Below, piece by piece: positions 21,550 through 33,586 of a stretch of 64,000 nucleotides of DNA. This stretch comes from Ryuthela nishihirai (Eukaryota > Arthropoda > Arachnida > Araneae > Heptathelidae). Numbering within the stretch: position 1 is the first letter of the stretch; the number at the start of each line of letters is the position of its first letter. The notes beneath the pieces are model-generated. The model was not told the DNA's origin and ran no database searches. It saw nothing but the letters and a program-made list of their open reading frames with translations. The DNA lies in the NCBI GenBank assembly GCA_038380435.1, contig JAWZYU010000034.1:37138901-37202900 (forward strand), written 5' to 3'. The position numbers and the translations under genes were made by a program.

Positions 21550-23713
21550 TTGCAACTTAAACTTAAAAAGTGTTGTGCTAGGGTTAAAAAATTTACCTTT
21601 AATACTGAAGCTCTGAAAGACCCAGTTATAGCTAAAGCTTACCATGATAGGTTACTTAGTCATTATGACAGTCATGGTTTGCTTAATACTGAAGTTGAGG
21701 AAGAATGGGGCCATTTTAAACAGGCTTTTTTGGAAACTAACAGTACTCTTTTAGGGAAAAAGGAGCAGAGGAGGCAGAATTATTTAAGTGATAAGACACT
21801 TGAGCTTATTTCAGAAAGAAGGAACTGCAGGAATGTCCTTAATCAGTACCCTACTAATCCTAATAGAAAGCATTACAAAGAACTTAATAAACATGTAAAG
21901 GATCAGTTAGCTACTGATAAGAATCTTTGGCTTGATGTCCTGGCTGACAAAGCTGAGGAAGCAGTTAGACAGCACAACAGCAGAGAGTTGTACCAGATAG
22001 TTAATGTTTTGTTTGGTAGAAAACGAACAGGTATACAGGGATTGAAGGATAAACAAGGTAAGGTTATAGAAGATGAGGATTCTGTTATGGCTAGGTGGGC
22101 TGAGCATTTCAGTGATGTTCTAAACAATGGTTAATTCTACTCCCATTGTTTGCAATGATGATAGATGCATTGGTGGCTTTAATGTTGGCCCTATAACACA
22201 ATCTGAAGTTAGTTTGGCTATTTCTAAACTTAAACTTCATAAATCCCCAGGGGTGGATGAAATTACTACGGAAATGCTTAGAGCTGGGAATGTTTCAGTT
22301 ACCACTTGGATGACTGAAATTTTGAATAACTTTTATGATAACGGCATGGTTCCTAAGGATTTTACCAGAGCTATTATTATCCCTATTTTCAAAAAAGGTG
22401 ATCGCAGTTCTTGTGATAACTATAGGGGTATCAGCCTACTATAGGGTATCAGCCTACTAGGTTCCAGGTAAAGTTCTTTCCATGATTGTGCTTAATAGAA
22501 TTAAGAATCTAGTTGACAATCAATTGCGTGATGAGCAATGTGGATTCAGAAGTGGTAGGGGATGTGTAGATCAGATATTTTCACTTAGGCAGATTCTTGA
22601 GAAATGTTTAGAGTTTCAGAAACCTTTGGTTGCTAGCTTTGTTGATTTCAAAAAGACTTTCGACTCTGTTGATCGTCATAATTTGTGGTTGATTGTGAGA
22701 TCATATGGTATACCTGACAAGTTAGTTAACATAATGAAAGCTCTCTATCATAACACTGAGTCATGTGTGAGAGTTGGTAAGTCTTGTAGCAATTTTTTTA
22801 GGATTACTTCTGGTGTTCGACAAGGGTGCATTTTGTCTCCTTTTCTCTTTAGTTTGGTTGTGATTATGTTATGCGAAATTCACTTCAAGGGAAAGCTTTT
22901 GGCCTTAAATGGGCTGGAGATACGAAAATTTGTGATTTAGATTATGTTGATGATTTAGCCCTTTTGGCAAATGATGTTGATGAGATGAACTCTTTCATTC
23001 GAGCTGTTGATGAGACTGGTAGTAGAGTAGGTTTGGTTATAAACAGAGAGAAAACTAAAGTGATGAAAATTGTTCTGGCAGGCTGTGATTCAGTTAACCT
23101 GAATGGTTGCAGTCTTGAGCAGGTGTCACAGTTTAATTACCTTGGGAGCTACGTAACTGATACTGGTGATGTGCGGCATGAGATTAACAGACGAATAGGT
23201 ATTGCTGCCGGGACTTTTAAGAATCTATGGAGATTGTGGAGAAATAGGCGTATACACCTAAAGACTAAAATTAGACTGTATAATAGTTTGGTTCTTTCTA
23301 GGGTTAGTTATGGTAGTGAAACTTGGACGCTGTGTAAACAAGATAACAGGAAACTAGATGCTTTTGATTCTAGATGCTTACGCAGTATCTTGGGTATTAG
23401 GTGGTTTAACTTTGTAACTAATAATGAGGTTAGGCAAAGGAGTCTGCAACCTCCTTCAAGCAGCATATTGTGCAGAGAGAGACTCCGCTGGTTTGGCCAT
23501 GTTGCCCGTATGGATAATTATAGATTGGCGAATAGGGTTATGAACAGTGTGCCTAGAGGCCTCAGAAGGAGGGGGAGACCTAGGATGCGGTGGGCAGACA
23601 ATGTCAAACAGGACCTTGTTAGAATTGGTGTACAGTTGCTGGATGCAGCAGATGTAGCTCAGGACAGATATGCTTGGAGAATTAAACTGCGCGGTCTGGT
23701 TGGACCTCCGTAG
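21550..23713 (+). pseudogene. LINE reverse transcriptase and C-terminus, frameshifted
   Basis: Linker 21550-22134, then RT from KLKLHKSPGVDEITTEMLRA (22230). RT blocks are IIPIFKKGDRSSCDNYRGIS, EQCGFRSGRGCVDQI, ASFVDFKKTFDSVDR, GVRQGCILSPFLFSL and the catalytic YVDD box at 22943-22954. The C-terminal domain has YGSETWTLCKQDNRKLDAFD, RWFGHVARMDNYRLANRVM and GRPRMRWADNVKQDL, with a stop at 23713. Breaks: a 19-bp direct duplication at about 22424-22460 (TATCAGCCTACTA twice) and a one-base deletion near 22862 between SLVV and DYVMRN. Confidence 0.88.
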
Positions 23714-23745
23714 CCCATGGCTGCTTGAGGATGATGATGATGATG

Positions 23746-24749
23746 GCTATCTAGGTCAATATAAGACTATGCATAACTCTTACAATTGAATAAGTTACAT
23801 GTTCCTATCTTGTTTTCATAGTTAATGTGATTTTTATCAGATGTTGCTTGTTAAACAATCATTAGTTTCTTTGTTTTCTGTTTCCCTGAATATTGAGATT
23901 CTTGTTAATACATTTTAATTTTTATTATTTTCAAAATCTTGTTCCCATTTTTTGTTTATAAGTTTTATACATTAACTGAATTTCCTATATCAGTGATCCA
24001 CAACCACATTTTGCAGATGCCTAGGCCTGTTTCTCAAATACCTGTGATTCATAAAATAAATTTTCCTTAAATAAATTTTGAATATTCTGCTGTTTTAAGT
24101 CCAATTTTGCATACCTATACAGCATAGATGGATCAATTTATATATACTATTTGATGATTGGATATGTCATACCTCATCATGGAATCTGGATTACTTTTCT
24201 TTTGCTAATAGTGACAGTGCAATGTCAAATTTTTGTGTAGGATTATTATGGGGACTTAGTACATAGTTCAACTATGTACTAAGTCCCCATATAAGAACTT
24301 AAAATGTAACTAAATTTTTATATCCCAGCAAAAATGTTTTTTTTAATATCCCTATCCTAGCTTTTTTTGTGTGTTTGATTTGTGAATATATTTCACATTG
24401 ATGTTCACTAACTATCCATGAGTTTTCACAATAGCCTGTCACTCTAAAATGATTTGGACCACTATTCTCTCAGTAAATATTAGCATTTATTATTGATAAT
24501 AGACATTTTTCACAGCTTAAATGTTATTAATTCTTTGTTCCAACTATCAGAATATGCCCACGTCAGCATTTGGAATTTTGGAAGTTGGTCAGGACCTCAT
24601 TGCATTACCCTTCTCTGTATAGATTGATTATATTGGCCTGAAATGCCCTTTTTTCTGCGACCAATTTTTTTTATTACTTATTTTTTTTATTCCATTACTA
24701 CTGTAGTTATTTAGTTTCTTTATTAGTTATTTAGCTAGCTTTTAGAGTT
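23746..24749. other. Intron sequence between two LINEs
   Basis: A+T-rich; only the palindrome at 24247-24291 stands out. The true 5' end of the following LINE may begin somewhere in its right part. Confidence 0.5.
24247..24291. repeat. Perfect palindrome, 22-bp arms
   Basis: TATGGGGACTTAGTACATAG.. mirrored with a one-base loop. In A+T-rich intron sequence outside recognised transposons. Confidence 0.92.
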
Positions 24750-24776
24750 CATATTTGTGTGTGCTTTGCGTAATCA

Positions 24777-26764
24777 TTGTATTTCAGGGATTTGATTGTT
24801 CCTGATAAAATGATGTGCTCCTCTCCTGGCTTCAAGAGGAAGAAAGGTGGGTTTGCCTCCTCTCCTGACATCTTGGGGTCAGACCCTCCTCCTAAGCATA
24901 CCATGACGTGCATTGTTGTCAGAGTTCCTGCTTCTCGCCGTTCTGAGAATCCTGCTACTTTAAGCAACTTGCCCCAATGATCACGCAGGACCTATTCTGG
25001 AGAGAGGGTTCCTGCCCCTTCCTCTCGAGACAAAAAGTCTTGCCACAAACGCTCCAACTCTGTACCTAGAGACAAGACTTTACTTAGGTTCCCCATGCAT
25101 GCTGGGTCCAGACACCTCAAGCACTCTCTGAGGTGCCAGGTCTTTCTGCTGCTGCCTCAAAGAGCGGCGAGACCTTCTCTACCGTCTCCCCATGCACTTC
25201 CTCTGAGGTGCCAGGTCCTTCTATTGTTGCTTCTAAGAGTGTAGTGACCTCCCCTACTGCTACTGCCATCCCCTGCGCCTCAGTCATGTCTGACATGGCT
25301 CCAGTGGCTGCTGCTGCAGCAGCACCATTAGCTGCTCCTGACAGTGCTGCAGCTGCATCTCCTACTGTCAGCCTTCCCCCTGCAAATATGCCTGAGGATG
25401 AGCAGTCAGTGATCTACTTCTCCAACGTCATGGATGTCAATCTACAGGTGCCAAGATTCCTGACAACAGATTTGTCATTGTCAACCGCAAGAAGAGATCT
25501 GACCCTATCCCTCTGATTGTGCCAACTCCTGGCCCTTAGGATCCTACAATCCGAACCCCATCCCTGCCGAGATAGTTAAGATTCTCAACGAGCGGATTGT
25601 AGAGTCCTCCTACATGGAGACGGGAAGCTTATTGGTCAAGGTCAGCCGTCCTGACTAGCCGATAAGTTTCTGGTCACTACCTCCATTCTGGGTATCTACG
25701 TTACTGTGGATTACCCAGTCTCATACTGTCAGCCACTGGGCCTCATTGAGGATATTGACACCTCCCTCTCTGACGAGGCGATCTTTGGTGCCCTCTTGGA
25801 TCAGAGAGTGACAGCGGTACATCAAATGTACCGCTATCTACCCTCTGACTCTGGGGTCAACAAGATTGCTCTTAGGAAGGTAGTACTTACCTTCAGTGAA
25901 TTCCCCTTACCTGGGAACATTGTCCTAAGCTTCTACAGGATCCCTGTGGAACCTTACACCAAGGCCCCTCCTCAGTGCCTGAAGTGCCAAAGCTTAGGCA
26001 CATTGCTAAGAACTGCAGAGGAACTGTGCAGTGTAAGCACTGCAGTGGGCATCACGCACCAGCAGTGCAAGCACACTGGGGCCCCCTATCTGTGCCAACT
26101 GTGGTGGGCCTTATGCCACCACATTCTCTGGGTGCTGCACCAGGAAGTTCGCCTGTGAGAAGAAGAGGTTCTGTTCCCTGGTTCTGTCTGCTCTTTGACC
26201 AACACCAAGTTTGGGAAGATCCCTCTTCAGAGCTCCGTGGTGACACCTCCTCCTCCCCCTGCACTTAAGAAGACCACGTGCAGCAGGCACTTCATTGCCC
26301 CCGCAGTCAGCTTTGCTGTTGCCTTGGAAGTAGCATCAGCAGAGATGCCTGTGCTAGAAGCACTGGCACCTTCCGCTGGCCCCTGTCATCCTCCCTGAGG
26401 TGATGCCCTCTGCTTCTGGCCCTGAGGCCCCTTGTGTTGCAGGTACTTTCATGGTGCAGGATTCTGCTGCAACCTCAGCAGCAGACTCCTGTCTCATTCA
26501 GGCCAGACAGTTTGCTAGGAAGGTAAAGAGGAAAAGGAAGAGCAGGGCTGCTCATCAGCCTGATCCAAAGAAGCTCTCCTCCTCCTTGACGCATCAGGAC
26601 TTCAGGAAGGACCACAGGGACACGGTCCTCCTACCCACCATTCTCTTTCTACTTGTGGATGTCATCAAGGTCGTTACTGCCGCTCTTCCTGAGGAGTTTC
26701 GACCTCGAACTTTGACGATCTTCAACCAGCTGGCCTCATTCATATCGCATTTTGTGGACTGCTA
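24777..26764 (+). pseudogene. LINE ORF1 (gag-like) with CCHC knuckles, frameshifted
   Basis: Starts FSPGFKRKKGGFASS-like, runs through a Ser/Pro/Ala-rich low-complexity region (25133-25516), then a region equivalent to an RNA-binding fold (25706-25970). The zinc knuckles CLKCQSLG/HIAKNC (frameshift in the middle), CKHC..H and ICANCGGPY-like follow between 25970 and 26150. A Lys/Arg-rich tail (KVKRKRKSRAAHQPD) occurs near 26520-26570. At least four frameshifts or stops. Confidence 0.72.
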
Positions 26765-28277
26765 GCCACTTTGTGTTGATCTGTCTCTCCTTTGTTTCTA
26801 TTTTCCATCTCAATTATGAACATGGCCACCAGTTCCACTGTAGTATCGAAGGAGTGTCTAGCACCCCTTCGATCCTACAATGGAACTTCAGGGGCTTCAG
26901 GAGCAAGGCTGCTGATGTCTGGAACTACATCAACATCATGCCAGTTCCCATCCTTGCTCTCTGTGAGGCCAACCTCCCTGATCACTATGTCTTCAAGCCC
27001 TATATTGTACACATGAGCAAGAGTCATCTGCTCTCCCGCAATGCAGTGATTATTGTGCACAAAAATGTCATGCATCATGCTATTGATCTCACTTTCACTG
27101 ATATGAACAGTGATTTTGAAGCATGCGGCATCAGGCTGAACAGCCATGATATGATACCACCCTGATATCCTGTTACATCCGGCCTTTCCTGTATCCACAT
27201 TACAGGATATTCTATCGCAGTACCCTCAGCCCTGGATTCTCTGTGGGGACCTTAATGCCCACAATCCATCCTAGAGCAGAGACATCAGTGACCACCGAGG
27301 GGAGGATATCAAGAATGTCATATTGCAGAACAATCTCTTTATTGCCAACAATGGCTTGCCCACATTCTACAGATCTTCGAGTACTTACAGCTCCATTGAC
27401 CTGACCCTCTATTCTTCCAGCATTGGTCAAAGCCTCAGCTGGTCAGTTGACCCTGACACCTGGGGCAGTGACCACTTCCTGTTGCACTTCTCTTGCTTCC
27501 CAAGGGATGTGCAGCTCTGAGAAGGACATCGAAGCTTACTGACTGGCAGTTCTTTCAGCAGATCTCATCGAAGGACTCGCTGCCATCAAAGCCACAGATC
27601 TCGGTGCAGTGTGTGAGGCCCTCACTGCTGCCTCTGATGCCTGCACTCTTTCGATCTTGACACCTGGGCATCTTCCCCCTCTGGATATCCGCTATAAATG
27701 ACTTCACACCATTCGCCGCCAAGCTGAAAGGCACACCCTCTGCTCTGGTAGATTTCCAGATATTGTTCATGCTAGAAGTCTACATGCTGTGATCAGAAGG
27801 TACCTGAACTGCTGTGAAAGTTTCAGGTGGCAATCCTTCTGCTTCAGCATCAATGTCTTCACCCCTTCTCGGAAAGTCTGGAAGTACATCAGGAACCTGA
27901 TGGGAAAACTGCAGCCTGCCCTCCCTTTCCATTACCTTGCCCTGTCCTGTGGGGAGGATTTAGCTACCACTACTAATGCCTTCTTGCGGCACCTCACCTC
28001 TTCCCTCCCTGCCCCTCTGGTGACTGATCAGGATATGGCTCAGAAGCCCTGCTCTGGGACTGAGCCTTGTTATAATGATCCTTTCACCTTGCAAGAATTC
28101 ACCTTTGCAATTGGGCTTCGAAGTATTCGTCTGCCCCAGGTTCTGATGGTGTCAGCTATCTCAGTTAACTAACCTGTCACCTGAGGCTCTGCTTGTGCTT
28201 CTTAAAGCCTTCAATCACTCCTGGACCACCTGCACACTACATGATTCATGGAAGGCAACACACATCGTGCCTATCTT
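26752..28277 (+). pseudogene. LINE ORF2: endonuclease and RT start, truncated
   Basis: LQWNFRGFRSKAADVWNYIN (26876 on) is the first endonuclease block. LALCEANLPDHYVF contains the Glu of the QE/CE block. NLFIANNGLPTFYRSSSTYS, SSIDLTLYSSS and GSDHFLLHF (27330-27490) are its end. A linker at 27789-28172 leads to a degraded SAPGSDGVSY-like RT start and ATHIVPI, after which the element is lost. No catalytic RT residues remain. Confidence 0.8.
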
Positions 28278-29052
28278 TTGCTATAAGAAACCTTTCATTA
28301 ATGCACTTATATTCTAGCACTCATATCCTTCTCAGCATCACTAGCATATCTGCTGAGAAGCAGACCTACACCTTGGTGATGCTTATTATCTTCCCTCCCT
28401 GAAAAGAGAAATTTAACCTCTTCCTTTAGAAATTTCTAAGAATTATTTCTAAGAATTCTGACCTTTATCTGTTCATCTGGTCTCTTGCAAGCCGAGAATA
28501 TCTAAATTATAAGAGTAGAATTATTGTGTGAGGACAATAAGAGAATAAGCTCTGTGCAGAGTCCTCACATTTCAACTACTTATGGAGAGAAAGTGGGATG
28601 TTTGTGTATATATATGTGGTTGTTTAGTAGGATGTTTAAAGAAACTATGTTTATTGACAGAGGGAATGCCATCAATATCAAACAGTTCCCTAATTGCAGG
28701 CATGGGGCAAAGACCCATTCCCCCACCACTAAAGGCTGAAGCCATCTACACTGGAAGACTTCCTCCAGTGTAGAATTTGGCAATGCCATAGAAGCAAGAG
28801 TTCAGGTGCCTGCAATGACCACTGCTCAGGATTATCCACCAGCTGATAAAAGATATCCTGTGAATCTATTCACTTGGGGCTGCCAACCCACAAACAAACA
28901 AAAAACACAGCATTAGATTTTCCCTCCACAGAAGCCCACCAGCACAGCAAATTCAGGATCCATAATCAAGCTCAGAGCCTTAATCCAGTCCAGTAAGTTT
29001 ATATGGTCAGCACCAGAACCCTGTGTGGTTGATCACTCCTCAGCAGGGTAGA
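28278..29052 (-). mobile_element. RTE-like LINE 5' fragment (antisense)
   Basis: Reverse-complement copy of about 20280-21110 of the sense RTE-like LINE: CTCGAGGATATGAGTGCATT-type endonuclease sequence at its left end, through the 5' leader, stopping at CCTCAGCAGGGT (29041-29052). It joins the truncated LINE at 28277 without a gap. It has a small hairpin at 28746-28773 (CTACACTGGA / TCCAGTGTAG). Confidence 0.82.
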
Positions 29053-30051
29053 TATATTACATACATATGGTATAAGAAATATAAGTCAATTCCGAGTAAA
29101 AGCTGATAGGCTTCTACTAAAGGATCTATTTTTATGCTTTGTATAAGAGCTAAATTTCATTGTCCAGACTGCTGAAAATTATTCTCCTACAGCATCTGTC
29201 TGATCCAGTAGTATTACTGATGTCACACCACCAAACAACCATTTCCTATAACTTCCTGTAGTGTTTAGGATTTTCAGAACAAAAAAAAAATTCTTTATTG
29301 ATTTCATCATTTTTTTTTCCATAAAACAATTCTTTCCAGCCAGAGATATATATACTTAGAGTGATAAATATAAAAATGATAATGCATTTAAGAAAACATC
29401 CATTAAGAATGAGAATTGAAATATGTCAGAAAAATCTAAAGTTTACAGATTTTTCTCATCTAGTTAAGTTTTGCAATTTTTATAGCTCCATTTATAGTTT
29501 TAACAGATATCAGCTCAAGTTGTACATATACTAATGTTCTGTAAATAGGTTTGGTCATAATCTGTTTGATAGAGAACTGTGATGATAAGTTAATATAGAA
29601 TATTCAATGCACATTCTCTTGGTGAGCCAGAAGGAGAGGTAGAAGTTGCATAATATAGTTTTTTTATGTGCACCTCTTGTGACTTGCATCAACAAATGTA
29701 AAACACAAGCTATTGATTCTCACTTGTAATTCACTGAAGCTGAGTTACAGTGTCCCATTTCCTAGAGTCACATTAGAGATTGTATGTGAAACAAAGGATA
29801 AAATCAATGCCTTAAAAGAAATGTAATTATTCCTGGTACCCATCCAATACTAGATAAAAATCTACAAAGTTCCAATCAGAAATTCCAAATTGAAGCATGG
29901 AGTAATTATTTAGTGCTTAACATTAGCTTGTAATTAAAAATGAAACAATTTTTAAAAATTTATGAAAAAAACTATTTCCTTTCAAGAATAAAATAATTTT
30001 TGATTGTGTATAAAATCTTTTTTCAACTTTTCTTTTGTAATGTAATGATAG
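29053..30051. other. Intron sequence before exon 5
   Basis: A+T-rich, no repeat recognised. It ends with the acceptor of the exon at 30052. Confidence 0.6.
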
Positions 30052-30136
30052 GTTTTGCCCTGAAAATTATTATCCATTTGATCCAACCCGCTTAGAGTCT
30101 TATGTTGTCAGTGATGATTATCTACCCATATGGAAG
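30052..30136 (+). CDS. TTLL15-like, visible exon 5
   Basis: 85 bp; completes Arg, then 28 codons, ending in phase 0. The acceptor is gtaatgatag and the donor is AAG/gtatgt. It encodes RFCPENYYPFDPTRLESYVV and SDDYLPIWK. This follows the position where other TTLLs have RFAT.PY. The preceding intron is the largest (about 10.3 kb) and contains two LINEs plus an antisense LINE fragment. Confidence 0.86.
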
Positions 30137-30550
30137 GTATGTTTGATGAATATTTGTAACTGATTTACACTACTTTTAATGCTAAAGTATTTGACATTAC
30201 GTTAAATTACTCTTGTAAATGATCAGTTATAAATATTGTTAATAGGTATCATTAAAAATTAAAATAATGGTTTATTGTGGAATACTATTAAATTTTTTTC
30301 TTACTAATTTGTATTTTTCTGATTAAAGCTTATTTGTTTTGATGAAACTAGAAATATTATACTTAACAAAAATAAAATAAAATTGACAAGTGAATGATTT
30401 ATGTCAGAAGAAGTTGCATTGAAATTAAAACTGAGAGTGCAAAGACTACTAACTGTTTTATGTAACTATTGATTGTGCCCTGAAGGTGGAAAGTCTAAAT
30501 GATTTAAAATTAATATGCTAAGCTGTAATAGACAAACCAGGATATAGGAC

Positions 30551-30744
30551 AGCCTTACCTTGTTTACATTGAAGAGCACACTGAGTGGCCTAGATGGAAG
30601 GTTCCATCTATCTACTATCCACTGTCCAGTGGATCCTCATTCCCAACCTTCTTTGAGTCCTTGATGCCATTGTGACCTGGCCGTTTAGCCCATTGTGTGA
30701 AAAAGTACCATTTAGAGGTAAAGTAACCTACAACAACCCATTAC
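30551..30744 (+). mobile_element. SINE family 1, 5'-truncated old copy
   Basis: Begins at the GCCTTACCTTGTTTACATTG segment (equivalent to GCCATACCCTGTGCACGTTA), continues to CCAACCTTCTTTGAGTCCTT, TTTAGCCCATTGTGTGAAAA and ACAACAACCCA. Strongly diverged; no target-site duplication recognised. Confidence 0.8.
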
Positions 30745-30997
30745 AATTGCATCAAATGTATGAAATTTCTGGAAATTAGAATTAATAGAAAAAAAAATAG
30801 ATTCTCTCTGTGCCAAAAGAGATTGGCTGAACTTGAGTTAATCAACCTGTATTATAAGAATTGTTATCTAATATATTGTAATATAAATGCTCAAAAAGAA
30901 ACTTTATAAATTAATAGTATATGATACATTATAATATATATTTTGTTAATTAATGTTTATCTCAAAGCGCCTTTCACTTCTAAGTTATTCAGTTACT

Positions 30998-31076
30998 TTC
31001 ACCGGACATTTCATGGTTAATGGGTGACAAGAGATGAATTGATGCTCTGTGGAAGAGTCCTGCAGATTCTGGGATG
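30998..31076. repeat. 79-bp dispersed repeat, copy 1
   Basis: TTCACCGGACATTTCATGGT..GGTGACAAGAGATGAATTGA..TTCTGGGATG. A second copy lies at 33508-33586 in the same orientation with only a few mismatches. No coding sense identified. Confidence 0.75.
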
Positions 31077-31540
31077 CAGACCCAGTGGCATTAGTATAAT
31101 AGAGGCAGCAAATCATAGACTCGCCTGAGGCCAGAAAATGTCTTGGACTGACCCTACTTAGAGATAGGGTATTCTTATATTTAGGAATTTTTCTCAAAGA
31201 AAACTAATTATAAATCTTTCATATTTCTTATTACAGAGAAATTTCATATTTCTAATTGAAATCAAGAAAGAAGTATTTTATGCAAAATTAAACAGTAATT
31301 TCTAATAACAAACAGTGAAACACTGTTTCATACTATTAAGTGAATTTGTGCTTCCACTGAACAATGTTCATGTATGTAATAATAACTGAAATTGGTTTCC
31401 AAGTTTAAAACTACAGTAATGAAAAAAACATAAAAGAATCTTCATTGATTTTTTTTTTTTTTTCATGAATTACATTTTTGGTGGTTTTTTTCATGTTTCC
31501 TCTATTGTTTTGATAGGACAATTTTAAATATCTCTATAGA

Positions 31541-32830
31541 GGGTGTTTCAAAACTCTATGTACAAATTTTAATGTGAGATAGGGAACATCAAGACAAACC
31601 TTTTTCATCTATGAATGTATGTCCACTGATGTAACCTTTGGTGCTAGAGGGCGCTGCTATTGGCTAGAGGGGCGAAGGGGGAACAGAGAATGGACTTGTG
31701 TTTGCCATCGACATTCATAAATCAGACACATTACATGTTAACATGGAGTGTTTCATGACTGCTGAGATGGCTGACATGCATCTGGCGTATGGGTATGGAG
31801 CTGCCAATGGAAGCAGAAGAGCTGCTGTGAGGCTGTACCAGCAGCGCTTCCCAAATAAACTTGTGCCAACCACCAAAGATTTGTGCATTTGCACCAGCAA
31901 CTGCAGGAAACTGGAACATTCCATGCAAACATGCATGACACTGGTCGGGAGAGAACCATGCACACTCCTGACATGGAAGAAGAAATCCTATGGTGCACTG
32001 AGGACAATCCAGGCACAAGCATGCGAGCTGTGGTGTGAACCACCCTCATCTGGAGAGAGTTGCATGAACAGCAGTTACATCCGTTTCATCCTCAGAGAGT
32101 CCAGACATTGCAACCTCAGGATTACTCTTTGTGTGGAATTTGTGCACTGGTTTCTGTAGCAGACTGTGGTGCAGCCTTATTTTCCAGCTCATGTGCTCTT
32201 CTTAGATGAGGCATCTTTCACACATAAGGATGATTTTAATGTGCACAATTCTCATTTGGGTGCACGAAAATCCACATGCCACAATGGCACACGGTAATCA
32301 ACAACGGTTTGCTGTCAATGTATGGGTGGGTATTGTCCATGACATTTTGATTGGGCCATACCTGCTGCCCTCCGACACAACAGGCAGATTTATTGGGTAT
32401 TTCTTGAAGAAACATTGCCAGGACTGCTAGAAGATGTTCCCATGGCTATTCATAAATTAATGTGGTTTCAACATGATGGGACATCAGCACACTTCAGCAA
32501 TGATGTGCAGGATTATCTGAATGCCACTTTTGGGGTCCGATATATAGGCTGGGTTGGACCCATCACCTGGCCACCAAGATCGCCCGATTTAGCATGTATC
32601 GATTTCTTCTTTTTTGAACACATGAAGAACCTCGTGTACGAGACTCCCATTGACTCAGATGAAGACCTCATCGCAGGAATCACTTCACCGCTACTGTTCG
32701 CAACTTCGCCGCGAACAGTTCGCTGCAACTGTTCGCAAAATTCTGGGAATCTTTAACGTGTATGTCAATCAATGTTTCAACGCTGTCATGCATGCAATGC
32801 TGTTGCCAGTCTCTGAATATTCCATATAAT
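31541..32830 (+). mobile_element. DUF4817-type mariner-like element (right end missing)
   Basis: Left end AGAGGGTGTTTCAAAACTCTATG resembles the ends of the elements at 1408 and 11215. It encodes a nearly complete transposase (31743-32830, broken). No inverted right end is visible after the transposase; the right boundary is therefore the end of the recognisable coding remnant. Confidence 0.78.
31743..32830 (+). pseudogene. DUF4817-type mariner-like transposase, broken
   Basis: MECFMTAEMADMHLAYGYGA..GSRRAAVRLYQQRFPNKLVP is a clear DUF4817 helix-turn-helix start. Then FLDEASFTHKDDFNVHNSH (first Asp, near 32200), RFAVNVWVGIVHDILIGPYL, LMWFQHDGTSAHF (second Asp) and SPDLACIDFFFFEHMKNLVY (third Asp). 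I count 41 residues between the second Asp and the Asp of CIDFF, longer than the mariner 34. There are frameshifts near 32156, 32265 and 32400. A local inverted duplication at 32680-32735 garbles the C-terminal SATVRKILGIF-like segment, which resumes as IFNVYVNQCFNAVMHAMLL. Confidence 0.85.
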
Positions 32831-33507
32831 GTAAAGAATTCTTATCAGAAAAACTTCTGATAGACTCTGCATTCATGCATCAAGACAAAAAATAACTCTT
32901 TGAATTATGCATTCCATATTACACGAATTACTTAATAATTAAAAAAACAGGGTGGGGAGGGAGGAAGATATTCATATACCATAAATGTCCAAATAATAGT
33001 GCGGGATATAATTTACTATTTCTTGTTCCAGCTACCATTTGAGTCCAGGCTACAAATTAAATTAAAATTAGCTGAAGCCCACCCAATAATTGTACAAAGT
33101 TTTTTTCAGTTAACTTATGATATTTATTAACAAATTAACCACGTTTTATTAATATATAAATCTCAGCAGTTTGTGTAGAGCTTAAAATCTGGCAACAATG
33201 AACACCATGCAGCACATACTGAAGAGCTGCCAAAACTTATGTCAGCATGCTCTAGAAGCATTTTTTGTGCCCTCCTTGGTGACTTGATTTTGTTAAAAAA
33301 TTATTTAAAATACTTTCAGTGAACCAATCTTATATTTTTTTTAAAAAACCTTCCTGGAAAGACTAAACACTAAACACTATCAGAATATGCAAGCTATATG
33401 GAGTTAGACTAAACAGCAAAGATTTGTATGGCAAAGACATATGCAGTCACACACACAGACATTTTTCTCATTATATAGGAGATAATCTGAACTCAATAGG
33501 AATGAAT
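32831..33507. other. Intron sequence after the DUF4817 element
   Basis: No terminal repeat of the preceding element and no frame recognised. Further right, 33590-33710 has an irregular GGCTATTATTTAG-type repetition (three loose copies) before a TA run. Confidence 0.5.
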
Positions 33508-33586
33508 TTCACCAGACATTTCATGGTTGATGGGTGACAAGAGATGAATTGATGCTCTGTGGAATATTCCTGCAGTTTCTGGGATG
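33508..33586. repeat. 79-bp dispersed repeat, copy 2
   Basis: Direct copy of 30998-31076 (TTCACCAGACATTTCATGGT..TTCTGGGATG). The two copies bracket the DUF4817-type element at 31541-32830, but they are too far from its ends to be target-site duplications. Confidence 0.75.

Larger units (their letters stand above)
20268..23745 (+). mobile_element. RTE-like LINE, near complete
   Basis: About 3.5 kb. The 5' end is near TTCAACCCTGCTGAGGAGTG, a boundary shared with the antisense copy ending at about 29052. It has an endonuclease region, a linker, a reverse transcriptase and a C-terminal domain with the RWFGHVARM motif, ending in a GATGATGATGATGATG simple repeat such as RTE elements carry. No RNase H. 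The RTE assignment is from motif style; related clades are possible. It is inserted in the largest TTLL intron, in the same orientation as the host gene. Confidence 0.85.
24750..28277 (+). mobile_element. LINE with CCHC-type ORF1, 3'-truncated
   Basis: Two-ORF non-LTR retrotransposon of the general I/Jockey/LOA/R1 kind, distinct in sequence and base composition (G+C-richer) from the RTE-like copies. ORF1 (24777 to about 26760) has zinc knuckles. ORF2 (26752 on) has an endonuclease and the start of a reverse transcriptase. The sequence stops at the THIVPI motif near 28277, where an antisense RTE fragment begins abruptly. Confidence 0.8.

Noticed and set aside
25133..25516. Ala/Ser/Pro-rich frame as a host gene
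   Set aside because: It sits between the LINE ORF1 start and its zinc knuckles, in line with them; best explained as the low-complexity part of ORF1.
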